Under the pieces are notes generated by a model. It saw nothing but the letters and a program-made list of their open reading frames with translations, did no database searches and was not told where the DNA came from. Below, one piece after another: positions 45,318 through 52,492 of a stretch of DNA of 64,000 nt. How positions within the stretch are numbered: position 1 is the first letter of the stretch; each line of letters starts with the position of its first letter. Origin of the DNA: Sipunculus nudus (Eukaryota > Annelida > Sipuncula > Golfingiida > Sipunculidae). Location of the stretch: positions 20,492,033 to 20,556,032 of the forward strand of contig CM049309.1 of NCBI GenBank assembly GCA_026874595.1. Reading direction: 5' to 3'. The translations under genes and the position numbers were made by a program.

Positions 45318-46046
45318 TTAATCCCAATTTTTAGAACGAAACATAACATCTTTTTCATGACCATGAAATACTAATAAATTACGTTCCGGAAAAGCTTTCG
45401 CGATTTCAAACATGTGTTTAATTGTAATACGCCTGGTATAAACTTCTGTTTCTTTTTTTATACGGCGGATTTCTTTTTTCAAATCATCTATTTTTGTTTT
45501 AGTAAATTTACGTTTACGCAAGCGTAAGGGTAATTTTTTATCTATTACCCAATCCATTAAAACACAACTGGCGATAAAACAATCGTCGTGATTAAAATGC
45601 CAAGAAATAACTGCCGGGTCTAAATACGTTCTGGGGCACTGCTGTTGAATATTGCCGTTGTCTGATCCTCCTACCGATTCCGGTACTTCTACGGATTTTA
45701 ATTCCATTTCAAAATCTTCAGTCAAATGAAAATTTTCATTACTGTTTAAAGTCTTTTCCACTTGTGTCATGATATATTCCAAGGTCATATCTTCATTTCT
45801 TAACCATTTAGTATTGAAGGCTTTGTTGTTTAATTCTGGAGTTGTCATATTTACTTGTAAATATGAATTATCTTCTTGACTTTTTTTCCATTCTTCTAAC
45901 AACGGTTCAAAAATAGCATACATGGCATCATAAGGTTTCTCGTTTTTTAATGTCTTCAAGTCCGGCTGCACTTGTAACACCACACCCTTCTTCTTGAATT
46001 TCCTAAAATAAGAACGGGCTTTTTCTTTAACCGTATAAGGCTTCAT
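45318..46046 (-). CDS. polB: Protein-primed DNA polymerase B, N-terminal segment
   Basis: 242 codons, basic N-terminus (KEKARSYFRKFKKKGV). The C-terminal part (DDCFIASCVLMDWVI ... IKHMFEIAKAFPERNLLVFHG) is the region that precedes the zinc/exonuclease part in Polinton-like polymerases. It includes the N-terminal area associated with protein priming. It stops at a TAA next to an 8-A run and is in the same frame as the following segment. The start is set by the ATG at 46,046, 33-40 bases downstream of a TATTTATA box. The three segments together approximate a normal length of about 1,240 residues. Confidence 0.7.
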   Translation of the reverse strand: MKPYTVKEKARSYFRKFKKKGVVLQVQPDLKTLKNEKPYDAMYAIFEPLLEEWKKSQEDNSYLQVNMTTPELNNKAFNTKWLRNEDMTLEYIMTQVEKTLNSNENFHLTEDFEMELKSVEVPESVGGSDNGNIQQQCPRTYLDPAVISWHFNHDDCFIASCVLMDWVIDKKLPLRLRKRKFTKTKIDDLKKEIRRIKKETEVYTRRITIKHMFEIAKAFPERNLLVFHGHEKDVMFRSKNWD

Positions 46047-46318
46047 AGTTGCGAATGAAATAATTCACGTGGACCTTGCTATAAATAGCCATTCTAGAAT
46101 GAGAATCTGTCAACTATTTCCGGTACACGACTTGGATCTGGCCGGGTTCCAAGAGTTGAACTCGGTTTGCGTACGGCGCTTCCGGTTTAGAAGGCATAAA
46201 AGCCGAATTTTTCTAATAAGCCGGCACATTTTACCAGTTCATGGGGCAGAAAATGTGTGGGACTCAGAAAATAAATAAAAACTTGGAAGAAGGCTGTAAT
46301 CAATCTTTTGCCACTATC
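46047..46318. promoter_or_regulatory. Divergent promoter between polB and the acidic protein gene
   Basis: Between the two divergent starts lie TATAAATA (46,080-46,087, readable as TATTTATA toward polB), an ATTCTAGAAT heat-shock-like dyad (46,091-46,100), TTCCGGTAC (46,118), GTTTGCGTACGG with CTTCCGGT (46,167-46,186), and CATAAAAG (about 46,194) toward the plus-strand gene. The TTCCGG/GTTTGCG module recurs at 47,904-47,972. Confidence 0.55.
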
Positions 46319-47794
46319 ATGGCTTCTGATGATGAGATACAGCCTTCATTAGCAGCAGAAAATGATGAAGAATATAAACCTTTAACAGATAAAGAATTAG
46401 CTGAAGCTGCTGAATGGATGCAAGGGTCGCAAATACGTCCTAGCCCATTAGACAAGGTGTTCCAAGGTATAACAGTACCGGATGTGGGGCAAGAAATTGA
46501 AGTGAAAGAAGAAGAAACCACCGACATGGATTCTGATGAGGGAAAAGAAATTATTGAAGTGAAAGAAGAAGAAACCAGTGATATGGAGATCGAGACGGGT
46601 ATAAAGGTGGAAGAAACGGGCTGTGATGAAATAAGAAAAACCAAACGGGAAGATAAACCCCCTTATGACATGTCTGAATTGGAAAAATATGTGAGTAACA
46701 TGGATTGTTGGAGCTATGACAAAGTTTTCTTCAATCATAAAACCTACATGGAGAAAGCTCTGCTGGGGTTAAAGAAAATCCAAGATGCTATATGGGAATC
46801 CATGCGAGATCATCGTTTCGGTGAAGGGGCTCTGCTGTCTATGATGTACATCGTGAAAGAAGACCGGGAAGAACGTATGAGCAGAAATTACATTGATGAT
46901 GTACCTTACGTCTATATCCCAGACAAATATTTGAACAAAAGATGTCACATTTTGGCTCATCTGAATGCCGTCTCCACGTTCGATGATCCGTCACAAATTC
47001 CTGCAGACGGGGTATGGAGAGCTAGATTAGAAGTCGGGCAATTCATGTCAGAATACAAGTCTACCATCATGATTGTTCAGTATGAATATGCCATTGATTT
47101 GATTAAAGGAAGTATGAGTTCCATTCCTTCCACCAAGATCATCTTTGCAGAAAACTGGTCGACTCAAGCACCTGAAAATCAACAGGCCGCTTGGCAAGGT
47201 ATTATTCTCTCGACCTGTGCGGGTCAGTACTTGTTCCACAAAAAAACTTTGGGGCTATTGAAAGAAGCTTACCTGAACGATCAAGAATACGGTAAAGAAC
47301 GTAAACTGTACAAGCCGCGTGTAGAAGAAAGAGAAAGTTACGATTCGTTTGTACTTAAAGAAACCGTGCAAGTGTTAGATGTGATACAACCAAACAGGGA
47401 ACGCTTCCTATGGGTGTACAACAAAACATTTGCCTGTTTCGAGTTCACGCATCAAGTCTATTATGCCTACGACATGCATATCCTACCAGCACAGAAGAAA
47501 GCTTTCTCGGCAGAAAGTATGATCAATTTCATTGATGGGGTATTAGGTGACAAAAACCAAGAGAGGTTCCTGCGAGTGATCATGGCACATATCACCAGAG
47601 AAGACGTGGACAACAACCCTGATGACCCGTACCGGATATTTACAGTTTGTAACTGTAATTCACGTATGGCCCAGAAACGAGCTTTTAACAATAAAAACAG
47701 GTGGCATGAAATATCCATGGAACATGATTATGATTCGGGAGATGACGAGAAAGAAGAAACCAAAACAGGAACCCAAACGGATAAGAAAGCTTGA
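46319..47794 (+). CDS. Acidic protein of unknown function, viral
   Basis: 491 codons from the ATG at 46,319, which has A at -3 and G at +4. An in-frame ATG at 46,241 would add 26 residues in a weaker context. The N-terminal third is strongly acidic with a duplicated EVKEEET(T/S)DM unit and KREDKPPYDMSELEKYV. The rest is a folded-looking region with DVPYVYIPDKYLNKRC, FIDGVLGDKNQERFLRV and a C-terminal acidic/Lys tail. No enzyme motif recognised. It is transcribed away from polB, like an early or regulatory gene, but its role is unknown. No breaks are seen. Confidence 0.6.
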   Translation: MASDDEIQPSLAAENDEEYKPLTDKELAEAAEWMQGSQIRPSPLDKVFQGITVPDVGQEIEVKEEETTDMDSDEGKEIIEVKEEETSDMEIETGIKVEETGCDEIRKTKREDKPPYDMSELEKYVSNMDCWSYDKVFFNHKTYMEKALLGLKKIQDAIWESMRDHRFGEGALLSMMYIVKEDREERMSRNYIDDVPYVYIPDKYLNKRCHILAHLNAVSTFDDPSQIPADGVWRARLEVGQFMSEYKSTIMIVQYEYAIDLIKGSMSSIPSTKIIFAENWSTQAPENQQAAWQGIILSTCAGQYLFHKKTLGLLKEAYLNDQEYGKERKLYKPRVEERESYDSFVLKETVQVLDVIQPNRERFLWVYNKTFACFEFTHQVYYAYDMHILPAQKKAFSAESMINFIDGVLGDKNQERFLRVIMAHITREDVDNNPDDPYRIFTVCNCNSRMAQKRAFNNKNRWHEISMEHDYDSGDDEKEETKTGTQTDKKA

Positions 47795-47809
47795 CTAGAA
47801 AAAGCTCTG

Positions 47810-47899
47810 ATGAATATTTTCGTCAGTGGTTTATACGCCGGAATCGTTACGGGAAGTTTAGTGGGATTAGCTATAGGTTTAGTAGTCGTAAACCTATGA
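47810..47899 (+). CDS. 29-residue hydrophobic peptide
   Basis: Starts 13 bases after the stop of the acidic protein. Nearly all residues are hydrophobic or Gly/Ser with GxxxG-like spacing (YAGIVTGSLVGLAIGLVVV), enough for one membrane helix. Small single-helix proteins are frequent in DNA viruses. There is no independent evidence of translation, and a 29-codon frame can arise by chance. Confidence 0.35.
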   Translation: MNIFVSGLYAGIVTGSLVGLAIGLVVVNL

Positions 47900-47903
47900 A
47901 TGT

Positions 47904-47972
47904 GTCAAGTTTTTCCGGTACCCGCTTCATTTAACCTGTATATAGCAGTTTGCGCACGGTACTTCCGGTACC
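47904..47972. promoter_or_regulatory. Second copy of the TTCCGG/GTTTGCG module
   Basis: TTCCGGTACCCGCTT (47,913), then GTTTGCGCACGG and CTTCCGGTA (to 47,970). This parallels TTCCGGTAC ... GTTTGCGTACGG ... CTTCCGGT at 46,118-46,186. TTCCGG is the ETS-type core. A further TTCCGGTA is at 48,121. Confidence 0.45.
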
Positions 47973-48135
47973 TTATTTTAAGTATTCTGCAATAACTAAA
48001 GGACTTATAAACATAAAAATGATAAAATATAAAAGCCAAAAAAATATGTTATGCCGTTTCAATGCAAATTCTGTAAAAATATTAATTTTAAGTTGTATTT
48101 TAAAAGAATATGTATGATACTTCCGGTATACGTGA

Positions 48136-48149
48136 TTCTAGAACATTCG
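48136..48149. promoter_or_regulatory. Heat-shock element, three perfect units
   Basis: TTCTAGAACATTC fits nTTCnnGAAnnTTCn exactly, the binding site of heat-shock factor trimers. It lies 16 bases after a TTCCGGTA site and about 370 bases before the overlapping ORF pair. Confidence 0.45.
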
Positions 48150-48298
48150 ACTTTGAATGAACTTGAGGTACATGTGGGCGAATACATTCACGAATGGGGG
48201 TGTTTTACGTTTGACCTTGTTTCTGATTGGATAATAAGTTACTATAGCTATTCTGCACTACCTAATTCCCATTTTTAGTCATGGATACTTAAACCCCG

Positions 48299-48313
48299 TT
48301 TCTGGAACATTCG
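48299..48313. promoter_or_regulatory. Second heat-shock element, three perfect units
   Basis: TTCTGGAACATTC again fits nTTCnnGAAnnTTCn exactly, about 195 bases before the first ATG of the overlapping pair. It shares GAACATTCG with the element at 48,136, so the two may be a duplicated module. A TACTTAAA sequence lies just before it (48,286). Confidence 0.45.
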
Positions 48314-48356
48314 GTACACTCGTCTTGACTCTTTTAGAGGCCAACCCAGTGTTCAT

Positions 48357-48418
48357 GCCAGCTTCGTGCCAGCCATCCAAGTACGTGTTGTAGCCAGCTT
48401 CGTGCCAGCCATCCAAGT
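48357..48418. repeat. 26-base direct repeat in the 5' leader
   Basis: GCCAGCTTCGTGCCAGCCAT and six further bases occur at 48,357-48,382 and again at 48,393-48,418, period 36. It lies between the heat-shock elements and the ATGs of the overlapping ORFs. Confidence 0.9.
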
Positions 48419-48507
48419 CACCAGTCAGCTTTGCTAAGTCTACAGCCAAGCCACCCATACTGCATATTTAGCAATCACTTCTTGATCTTAAGCAATCACA
48501 ATCACTA

Positions 48508-49746
48508 ATGCAGTATGGGCATCATCAAACGTCTTCGCCTATGGTGGCAGACCAAAAGTATCAAGAGAAAGCTGAGGGACGTCCAGGTAGAGGCACCCCA
48601 CAATCTGACAGAGGACCTGGAGGTGAATTCAGTGTTGAATTTCCTCTTGGAGGAAGCTCTACCTACAACTCAGTCGGTTATCTTGCAGACCGTACAAGAG
48701 GGGGAGGGCCGGGCATTGGCATGCCCGGCAGCAGTACCGGCACCATTCGACTGGCCAGCCCAATCAAGTTCACCCCAGAGCAGGTCCAGCAAGAAACACG
48801 CCGGCGTTACAGGGAATTTGCAGCGGCCCTGTACTATCCTCAAGCCCATACGACCAGCACCGCCTCCACCCAAAGTGGCCAAGATCCATCCAATGGGGCC
48901 AGTACCACTCTGTCAGCAGAAGGTAAGTCAGGGTATGGCCATATCCCCCGCTCCCCGGACCGCTCCCCGCCCCGCTCCCCGACCCGTACGTGCACAACTA
49001 GTGTGCACGTACCCTATTCCCCCCACATCCTATTCATATCCCCCCCAAGTTCACCATGTCCAACCCCCACAGTATCAATGCCCTCCAGCATTTCTAATGA
49101 GACCGGGGTTCACGCCGCTTGTGGTAGACCCATTGCCCCAACTGAAATGGCACCCGCATTACAGACCCCCCCACCAAGTACCCCACCCACGTCCCCTCCT
49201 GCATTGCCCTCCCGTAAGCGGCACAGGGACTGGCCATACCCTGACAAGCCTTCCTGTCATAAAAGAAGGCGAAGTGCTACCTCAACCTCATCAGAGACCA
49301 TCACCCCAGCCGAGGCAGAGTATGATAGTCTTGCAGCCCAGCTGTATGAACAGTCCCAGCCTCCAAGACTATTTGGACAGAGCGCGGCAGCTGACGGTGC
49401 CCCACCTTCAAGAGATGTCTCAGAGGCAACAGTGCCGTGCGATCAGGACATTTCTCTACAAGTACATAGATCGCATGGAGAGTCCGGCCGACCGATTCAT
49501 ACTCATCACGGCGGTGTGTGGGTTGATGGAAATCATTCCATTCATCAGCTTGAAGAACAAGAAAGCAGCGAGGACGAAGAAGTGATTGATATTTCTTCGG
49601 ATGTATCAATGAGCACCCTCGCCAGCACGCCATTAAAAGCTGTGCTCATGATCCTAGAATTAATTAAGGACACTGAGGCGGTAGAGGTCAGCCAATACTC
49701 ATTCCATGATCGTGACAGAATCTACATAGACTTTAACTTTCATTGA
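48508..49746 (+). CDS. Overlapping ORF A, Pro/Ser-rich protein with acidic SIM-like motif
   Basis: 412 codons. Ser/Pro/Thr-rich, with SP-rich stretches around residues 147-200 (SPDRSPPRSPTRTC), basic nuclear-signal-like KRHRD and KRRR segments near 236-255, and SEDEEVIDISSDV at about 354-366. The hydrophobic VIDI followed by acidic residues resembles a SUMO-interacting motif. No fold recognised. The composition suits a nuclear regulatory protein. Its ATG is in a weak context (C at -3, C at +4) and only seven bases before that of ORF B. The frame extends 161 bases past the end of ORF B. Confidence 0.5.
   Translation: MQYGHHQTSSPMVADQKYQEKAEGRPGRGTPQSDRGPGGEFSVEFPLGGSSTYNSVGYLADRTRGGGPGIGMPGSSTGTIRLASPIKFTPEQVQQETRRRYREFAAALYYPQAHTTSTASTQSGQDPSNGASTTLSAEGKSGYGHIPRSPDRSPPRSPTRTCTTSVHVPYSPHILFISPPSSPCPTPTVSMPSSISNETGVHAACGRPIAPTEMAPALQTPPPSTPPTSPPALPSRKRHRDWPYPDKPSCHKRRRSATSTSSETITPAEAEYDSLAAQLYEQSQPPRLFGQSAAADGAPPSRDVSEATVPCDQDISLQVHRSHGESGRPIHTHHGGVWVDGNHSIHQLEEQESSEDEEVIDISSDVSMSTLASTPLKAVLMILELIKDTEAVEVSQYSFHDRDRIYIDFNFH
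48515..49585 (+). CDS. Overlapping ORF B, Pro-rich protein with basic N-terminus
   Basis: 356 codons in the +1 frame relative to ORF A and entirely inside it. Starts MGIIKRLRLWWQTKSIKRK: a Gly at position 2 (possible myristoylation) and a basic/aromatic patch. A long proline-rich middle follows, then a helical C-terminus (LQDYLDRARQLTVPHLQE, CRAIRTFLYKYIDRME, FILITAVCGLMEIIPFISL). Its ATG has A at -3 and G at +4, a strong context, so leaky scanning past the first ATG could yield both proteins. No family recognised. Confidence 0.5.
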   Translation: MGIIKRLRLWWQTKSIKRKLRDVQVEAPHNLTEDLEVNSVLNFLLEEALPTTQSVILQTVQEGEGRALACPAAVPAPFDWPAQSSSPQSRSSKKHAGVTGNLQRPCTILKPIRPAPPPPKVAKIHPMGPVPLCQQKVSQGMAISPAPRTAPRPAPRPVRAQLVCTYPIPPTSYSYPPQVHHVQPPQYQCPPAFLMRPGFTPLVVDPLPQLKWHPHYRPPHQVPHPRPLLHCPPVSGTGTGHTLTSLPVIKEGEVLPQPHQRPSPQPRQSMIVLQPSCMNSPSLQDYLDRARQLTVPHLQEMSQRQQCRAIRTFLYKYIDRMESPADRFILITAVCGLMEIIPFISLKNKKAARTKK

Positions 49747-50068
49747 ACTGTTTCGTTAATTGAATTTGCGTTGTACCGTCAAACCAGCTGTGATATTTTT
49801 GGTGTTAAGTCCTTTTCTCTTAAGTTACCCTCCTTTTAGTTTTTGCGGTTTTACACTTATACACTTTTTAGCTAGCTTCACCTACATAACATAACATTAC
49901 ATACTCACAGGATCCTGCATTACATACCTAGACATAAGAAGAACACTGTGGCATACAGACACTTACATATTTTAGCTCTTTTAGGATTTTTTGGAATACA
50001 TTTGTTATATATTCCATTACTTGACTTGTGAAGTTCTTAGTATGAATGATGTATGCACTGAATGAAAG
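49747..50068. other. 3' flank of the overlapping ORFs
   Basis: T/A-rich, no gene. No clear AATAAA close to the stop at 49,746. Confidence 0.5.
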
Positions 50069-50097
50069 TAATTAACATACTATAAGTATGTTAATTA
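50069..50097. repeat. Perfect palindrome, 13-bp arms
   Basis: TAATTAACATACT, three bases, AGTATGTTAATTA: an exact inverted repeat able to form a hairpin. It is immediately followed by the iteron-like array. Confidence 0.9.
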
Positions 50098-50101
50098 ATG
50101 A

Positions 50102-50271
50102 GTGGCAGAAAAACCTGACAGTGGCAGATAAACCGGATTGAGAGTGAAAGTGGCAGATAAACCTGATAGATATATGGCTTAACCATTACCCTTATGGAAT
50201 TAGTTAATTAAAGTGGCAGTTACGGCGGATTGGGGTGCTGTGACGTCACGGGTGGCAGATAAACCGGATTA
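50102..50271 (+). repeat. Iteron-like array, five copies of GTGGCAGATAAACCGGATT
   Basis: Direct imperfect copies start at 50,102, 50,121, 50,150, 50,213 and 50,252. The central three letters and the last few vary (AAACCTGAC, AAACCGGATT, TTACGGCGGATT). Spacing is irregular (19, 29, 63 and 39 bases). Together with the neighbouring palindrome this resembles an origin or terminal regulatory region, but it could equally be the 5' end of the adjacent LINE or a simple repeat. Confidence 0.6.
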
Positions 50272-50393
50272 TTTTGGCAACTAAATGTCTATACACTACT
50301 GAACAGTATGGGGGCAGAAGCTAAAGAACCGGATAGGGTCGAAAGGGCTGACAACCCTTAGACCCGAAACAGAATCTTGTTACCACAAATTGA

Positions 50394-51089
50394 TTGAATA
50401 TGACACAGCTCCCTGCCCCTGTAGGGAGTTTAGATTCTTCAGGGGAGTCAGGCGACCTTCGGGGCGGTGGTGGCCTCAGTCGGATGTCTGACGGTACCCG
50501 TTGCGCCATCTGTGAGAACCGGTTTGGTACAGCGAGAGGGGTCAGCCAGCATATAAGGAAGGTTCATGCGGAAGAGTATCACTCTTCCATTGCCACGCGG
50601 GCGAGTGGCACTAGAGTCAGACGCTGGGCTGAAGAGGAACGCTGGTACCTAGCTAAAATGGAGATGGAAATTACCTCCAGGTCGGGGGTGGATCCCAGCG
50701 GTGCTGAGATCGCTAGAAGGCTACACGAACTATACCCATCGAGGACTGTACAGGCCATCAAGGGACAACGAAAGTCTCCGGCCTATTTGGGTATAGTAGC
50801 TCAGTTGAAGGAGTCCCGTCCGGGGGCTCAGGGCAATACACCGTCATCAGATAACAGATCTAGTCGGGAGTCAGCCCTTCTGCCTGATCTGGTCAATCAG
50901 GATGGGGTCCTAAACCAGACCACTGGTGACGATGCTCACGATCACATGGCTGCTCTTGATGCTCTGATAGAGCAAGCCATCAAGGACAAGCACCTGCCTC
51001 AACAGGCAAGAGAGGTAGGAAGTGTAGGAAAAGAACTGCTACTGGTGAAAAGGAACGTCCTGTCTCTCGGCCACAGCCGACGAACGTGA
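50394..51089 (+). CDS. R2-clade protein, zinc finger and Myb N-terminal part
   Basis: 231 codons. C37, C40, H53 and H58 (CAICENRFGTARGVSQHIRKVH) form one C2H2 finger. RRWAEEERWYLAKMEMEI with IARRLHELYPSRTVQAIKGQRK (about 80-130) is a Myb-like helix set. In R2 elements these bind the DNA target. An in-frame leader of DSSGESGDLRGGGG is conserved in the other copies. The RT begins in another frame about 90 bases later. Confidence 0.75.
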   Translation: MNMTQLPAPVGSLDSSGESGDLRGGGGLSRMSDGTRCAICENRFGTARGVSQHIRKVHAEEYHSSIATRASGTRVRRWAEEERWYLAKMEMEITSRSGVDPSGAEIARRLHELYPSRTVQAIKGQRKSPAYLGIVAQLKESRPGAQGNTPSSDNRSSRESALLPDLVNQDGVLNQTTGDDAHDHMAALDALIEQAIKDKHLPQQAREVGSVGKELLLVKRNVLSLGHSRRT

Positions 51090-51175
51090 GACAGAAACGT
51101 AGGGCTGACTACGCTCGCATCCAGAGCTTCTATAAGTGAGATAGAGGGAAATGTGCGAGGCCCATTCTGAGCGGA

Positions 51176-51745
51176 TTGTGGGACAAGCAGCAAACGGAAC
51201 TTCCCCTGCCGGAGCAGGAGAAGTTTTGGCGTGAGTTGTTTGAAACACCTTCTGTAAGGGATGAGACAGTAGCCCAATGCAGCGAACCAGTATGGGATTT
51301 GGTTGGGCCCATCAGCCAGAGCGAAGTGGCTCATCAACTGAGAAGTATCAGCAATGGAGCTCCTGGTCCGGATGGTATGACCAGGAAAGAAGCACGAGAT
51401 CTGTCAATACCTGCCCTTGCAGCCAGGTTCAACTTGTGGCTGTGGCACTCGTACCAGCTCAGGGCACTGAGGAGAGGAGTCAGGGTCCTCATCCCTAAGA
51501 AACCAGATGCGGATTCCCCTAAGCTGTTCCGTCCTATCACAATGGGCCCGATGATTGGTAGGATTTTCCACCTATTATTCGCCTGGCGTGTTGAACGGCT
51601 TGGGAAGTACTCTATCAGTCAGAAAGCATTTCGAAGGGGTCACGGCATATGCGAGAATGCCTACGCTCTCAGGACTTGTTCGGGAATGCCAAGCCAAGCG
51701 GCAGCCACTGAGGGTTGCCTTCTTAGATGTCGCCAAGGCATTTGA
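51176..51745 (+). pseudogene. R2-clade reverse transcriptase, first part
   Basis: Contains ISNGAPGPDGMTRKEAR, RGVRVLIPKKPD and FRPITMGPMIGRIFHLLFAWR, the conserved RT entry. After about 51,665 the true sequence continues in another frame (51,555-51,881), which has VAFLDVAKAFDSVSHE, the RT motif A with its catalytic Asp. Confidence 0.8.
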
Positions 51746-51881
51746 CTCGGTCTCGCACGAGTCAATAGTAGTGGGATGCAAGGCGGCAGGCTTTCCTGAG
51801 CCCTTGATTCAGTATGTCAGGGAGCAGTACACTCAGCCGACGAACGTGCTGAGAGTCGAGGAGAATGCAGCAAACCTATAA
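51555..51881 (+). pseudogene. R2-clade reverse transcriptase, motif A part
   Basis: The genuine part starts at about 51,660 (SGLVRECQAKRQPLRVAFLD) and includes the motif A aspartate. It stops before the next RT segment, so a second shift follows at about 51,880. Confidence 0.75.
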
Positions 51882-51913
51882 ACATTTCCAAGGGGGTCCG
51901 CGAGGGTGATCCT

Positions 51914-52492
51914 TTGTCCCCGTTACTGTTCATTGGGGTCATTGATGTAGCCCTGCAGGCTCTGGACCCGAAGGTGGGAGTGCAAGTAGGCGACATGCGG
52001 TTGGGCCACTTGGCCTTTGCTGATGACCTCATTCTTCTCTCAACCACTGATGTCGGTATGCGGAAACAATTTGCAGGCGTGGAGGCTGCATTGGCAAAAT
52101 GTGGCCTGAAGCTCAACGCGGCAAAATGTAGTACGTTAAGGATAGGGGTAGAAGGGAAGCGGAATTTATGGTATTGCGACCCCAACAGGTTTCTGACCTC
52201 GAGTGATGGAGCTTATATACCAGCTCTCACCATCTCGCAGGTCTACAAATACCTAGGGGTCCCTTTAGGGGCTGGAAACAGCTCTCTCCCCTGTGTTGCT
52301 GGGCTGCACACAGGTCTCCAGAGCCTAACCAAGGCCCCCCTAAAGCCGCAACAACGGATATACATGCTCCATACCCATCTTATTCCTGGCCTATACCACC
52401 AGTTGGTTCTAGGTAGGTTCCGCAGGTCACAGTTGTGGCATCTGGATACCATGGTCAGAGGGGCCATCAGAACTTGGCTGAAGCTACCATGA
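51914..52492 (+). pseudogene. R2-clade reverse transcriptase, motif C and thumb
   Basis: Has SPLLFIGVIDVALQAL, then LAFADDLILLS, the catalytic FADD motif, LNAAKCSTLRIG, YKYLGVPLG and LIPGLYHQLVLGRFRRSQL. A stop at 52,490 ends the frame; further conserved sequence (AYFHADTKDGGLGI) continues past it. Confidence 0.8.

Larger units (their letters stand above)
37819..50290. mobile_element. Endogenous viral element, Polinton/adintovirus-like
   Basis: A block of tightly packed single-exon genes, with a protein-primed family B DNA polymerase and a packaging-type ATPase on the minus strand and further ORFs divergently on the plus strand. PolB plus packaging ATPase is characteristic of Polintons, adintoviruses and relatives. 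The left edge is a sharp junction inside a host repeat that truncates the last minus-strand gene. The right limit is set only by where the R2-clade LINE begins and may be earlier. No integrase, adenain-type protease or jelly-roll capsid protein was recognised; they may lie in the lost part or be too diverged. Stops and frameshifts indicate a decaying copy. Confidence 0.7.

Noticed and set aside
42329-46046. Three separate polymerase genes
   Set aside because: The three frames carry successive, non-overlapping parts of one PolB in order, two of them in the same frame across one stop, so they are pieces of one broken gene.
48051-48278. 75-codon plus-strand ORF between the acidic gene and the overlapping pair
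   Set aside because: Overlaps the TTCCGG and heat-shock elements, has no motif and shows no sign of selection, so I treat the region as regulatory.
48670-49633. Minus-strand frames of 70-110 codons under the overlapping ORF pair
   Set aside because: Short shadows of C-rich plus-strand coding. None approaches the length of the two plus-strand ORFs.
37819-50290. Classical Polinton with integrase and 6-bp target duplication
   Set aside because: No integrase motif, no terminal inverted repeat at the left junction and no right junction could be found, so only a Polinton/adintovirus-like label is justified.
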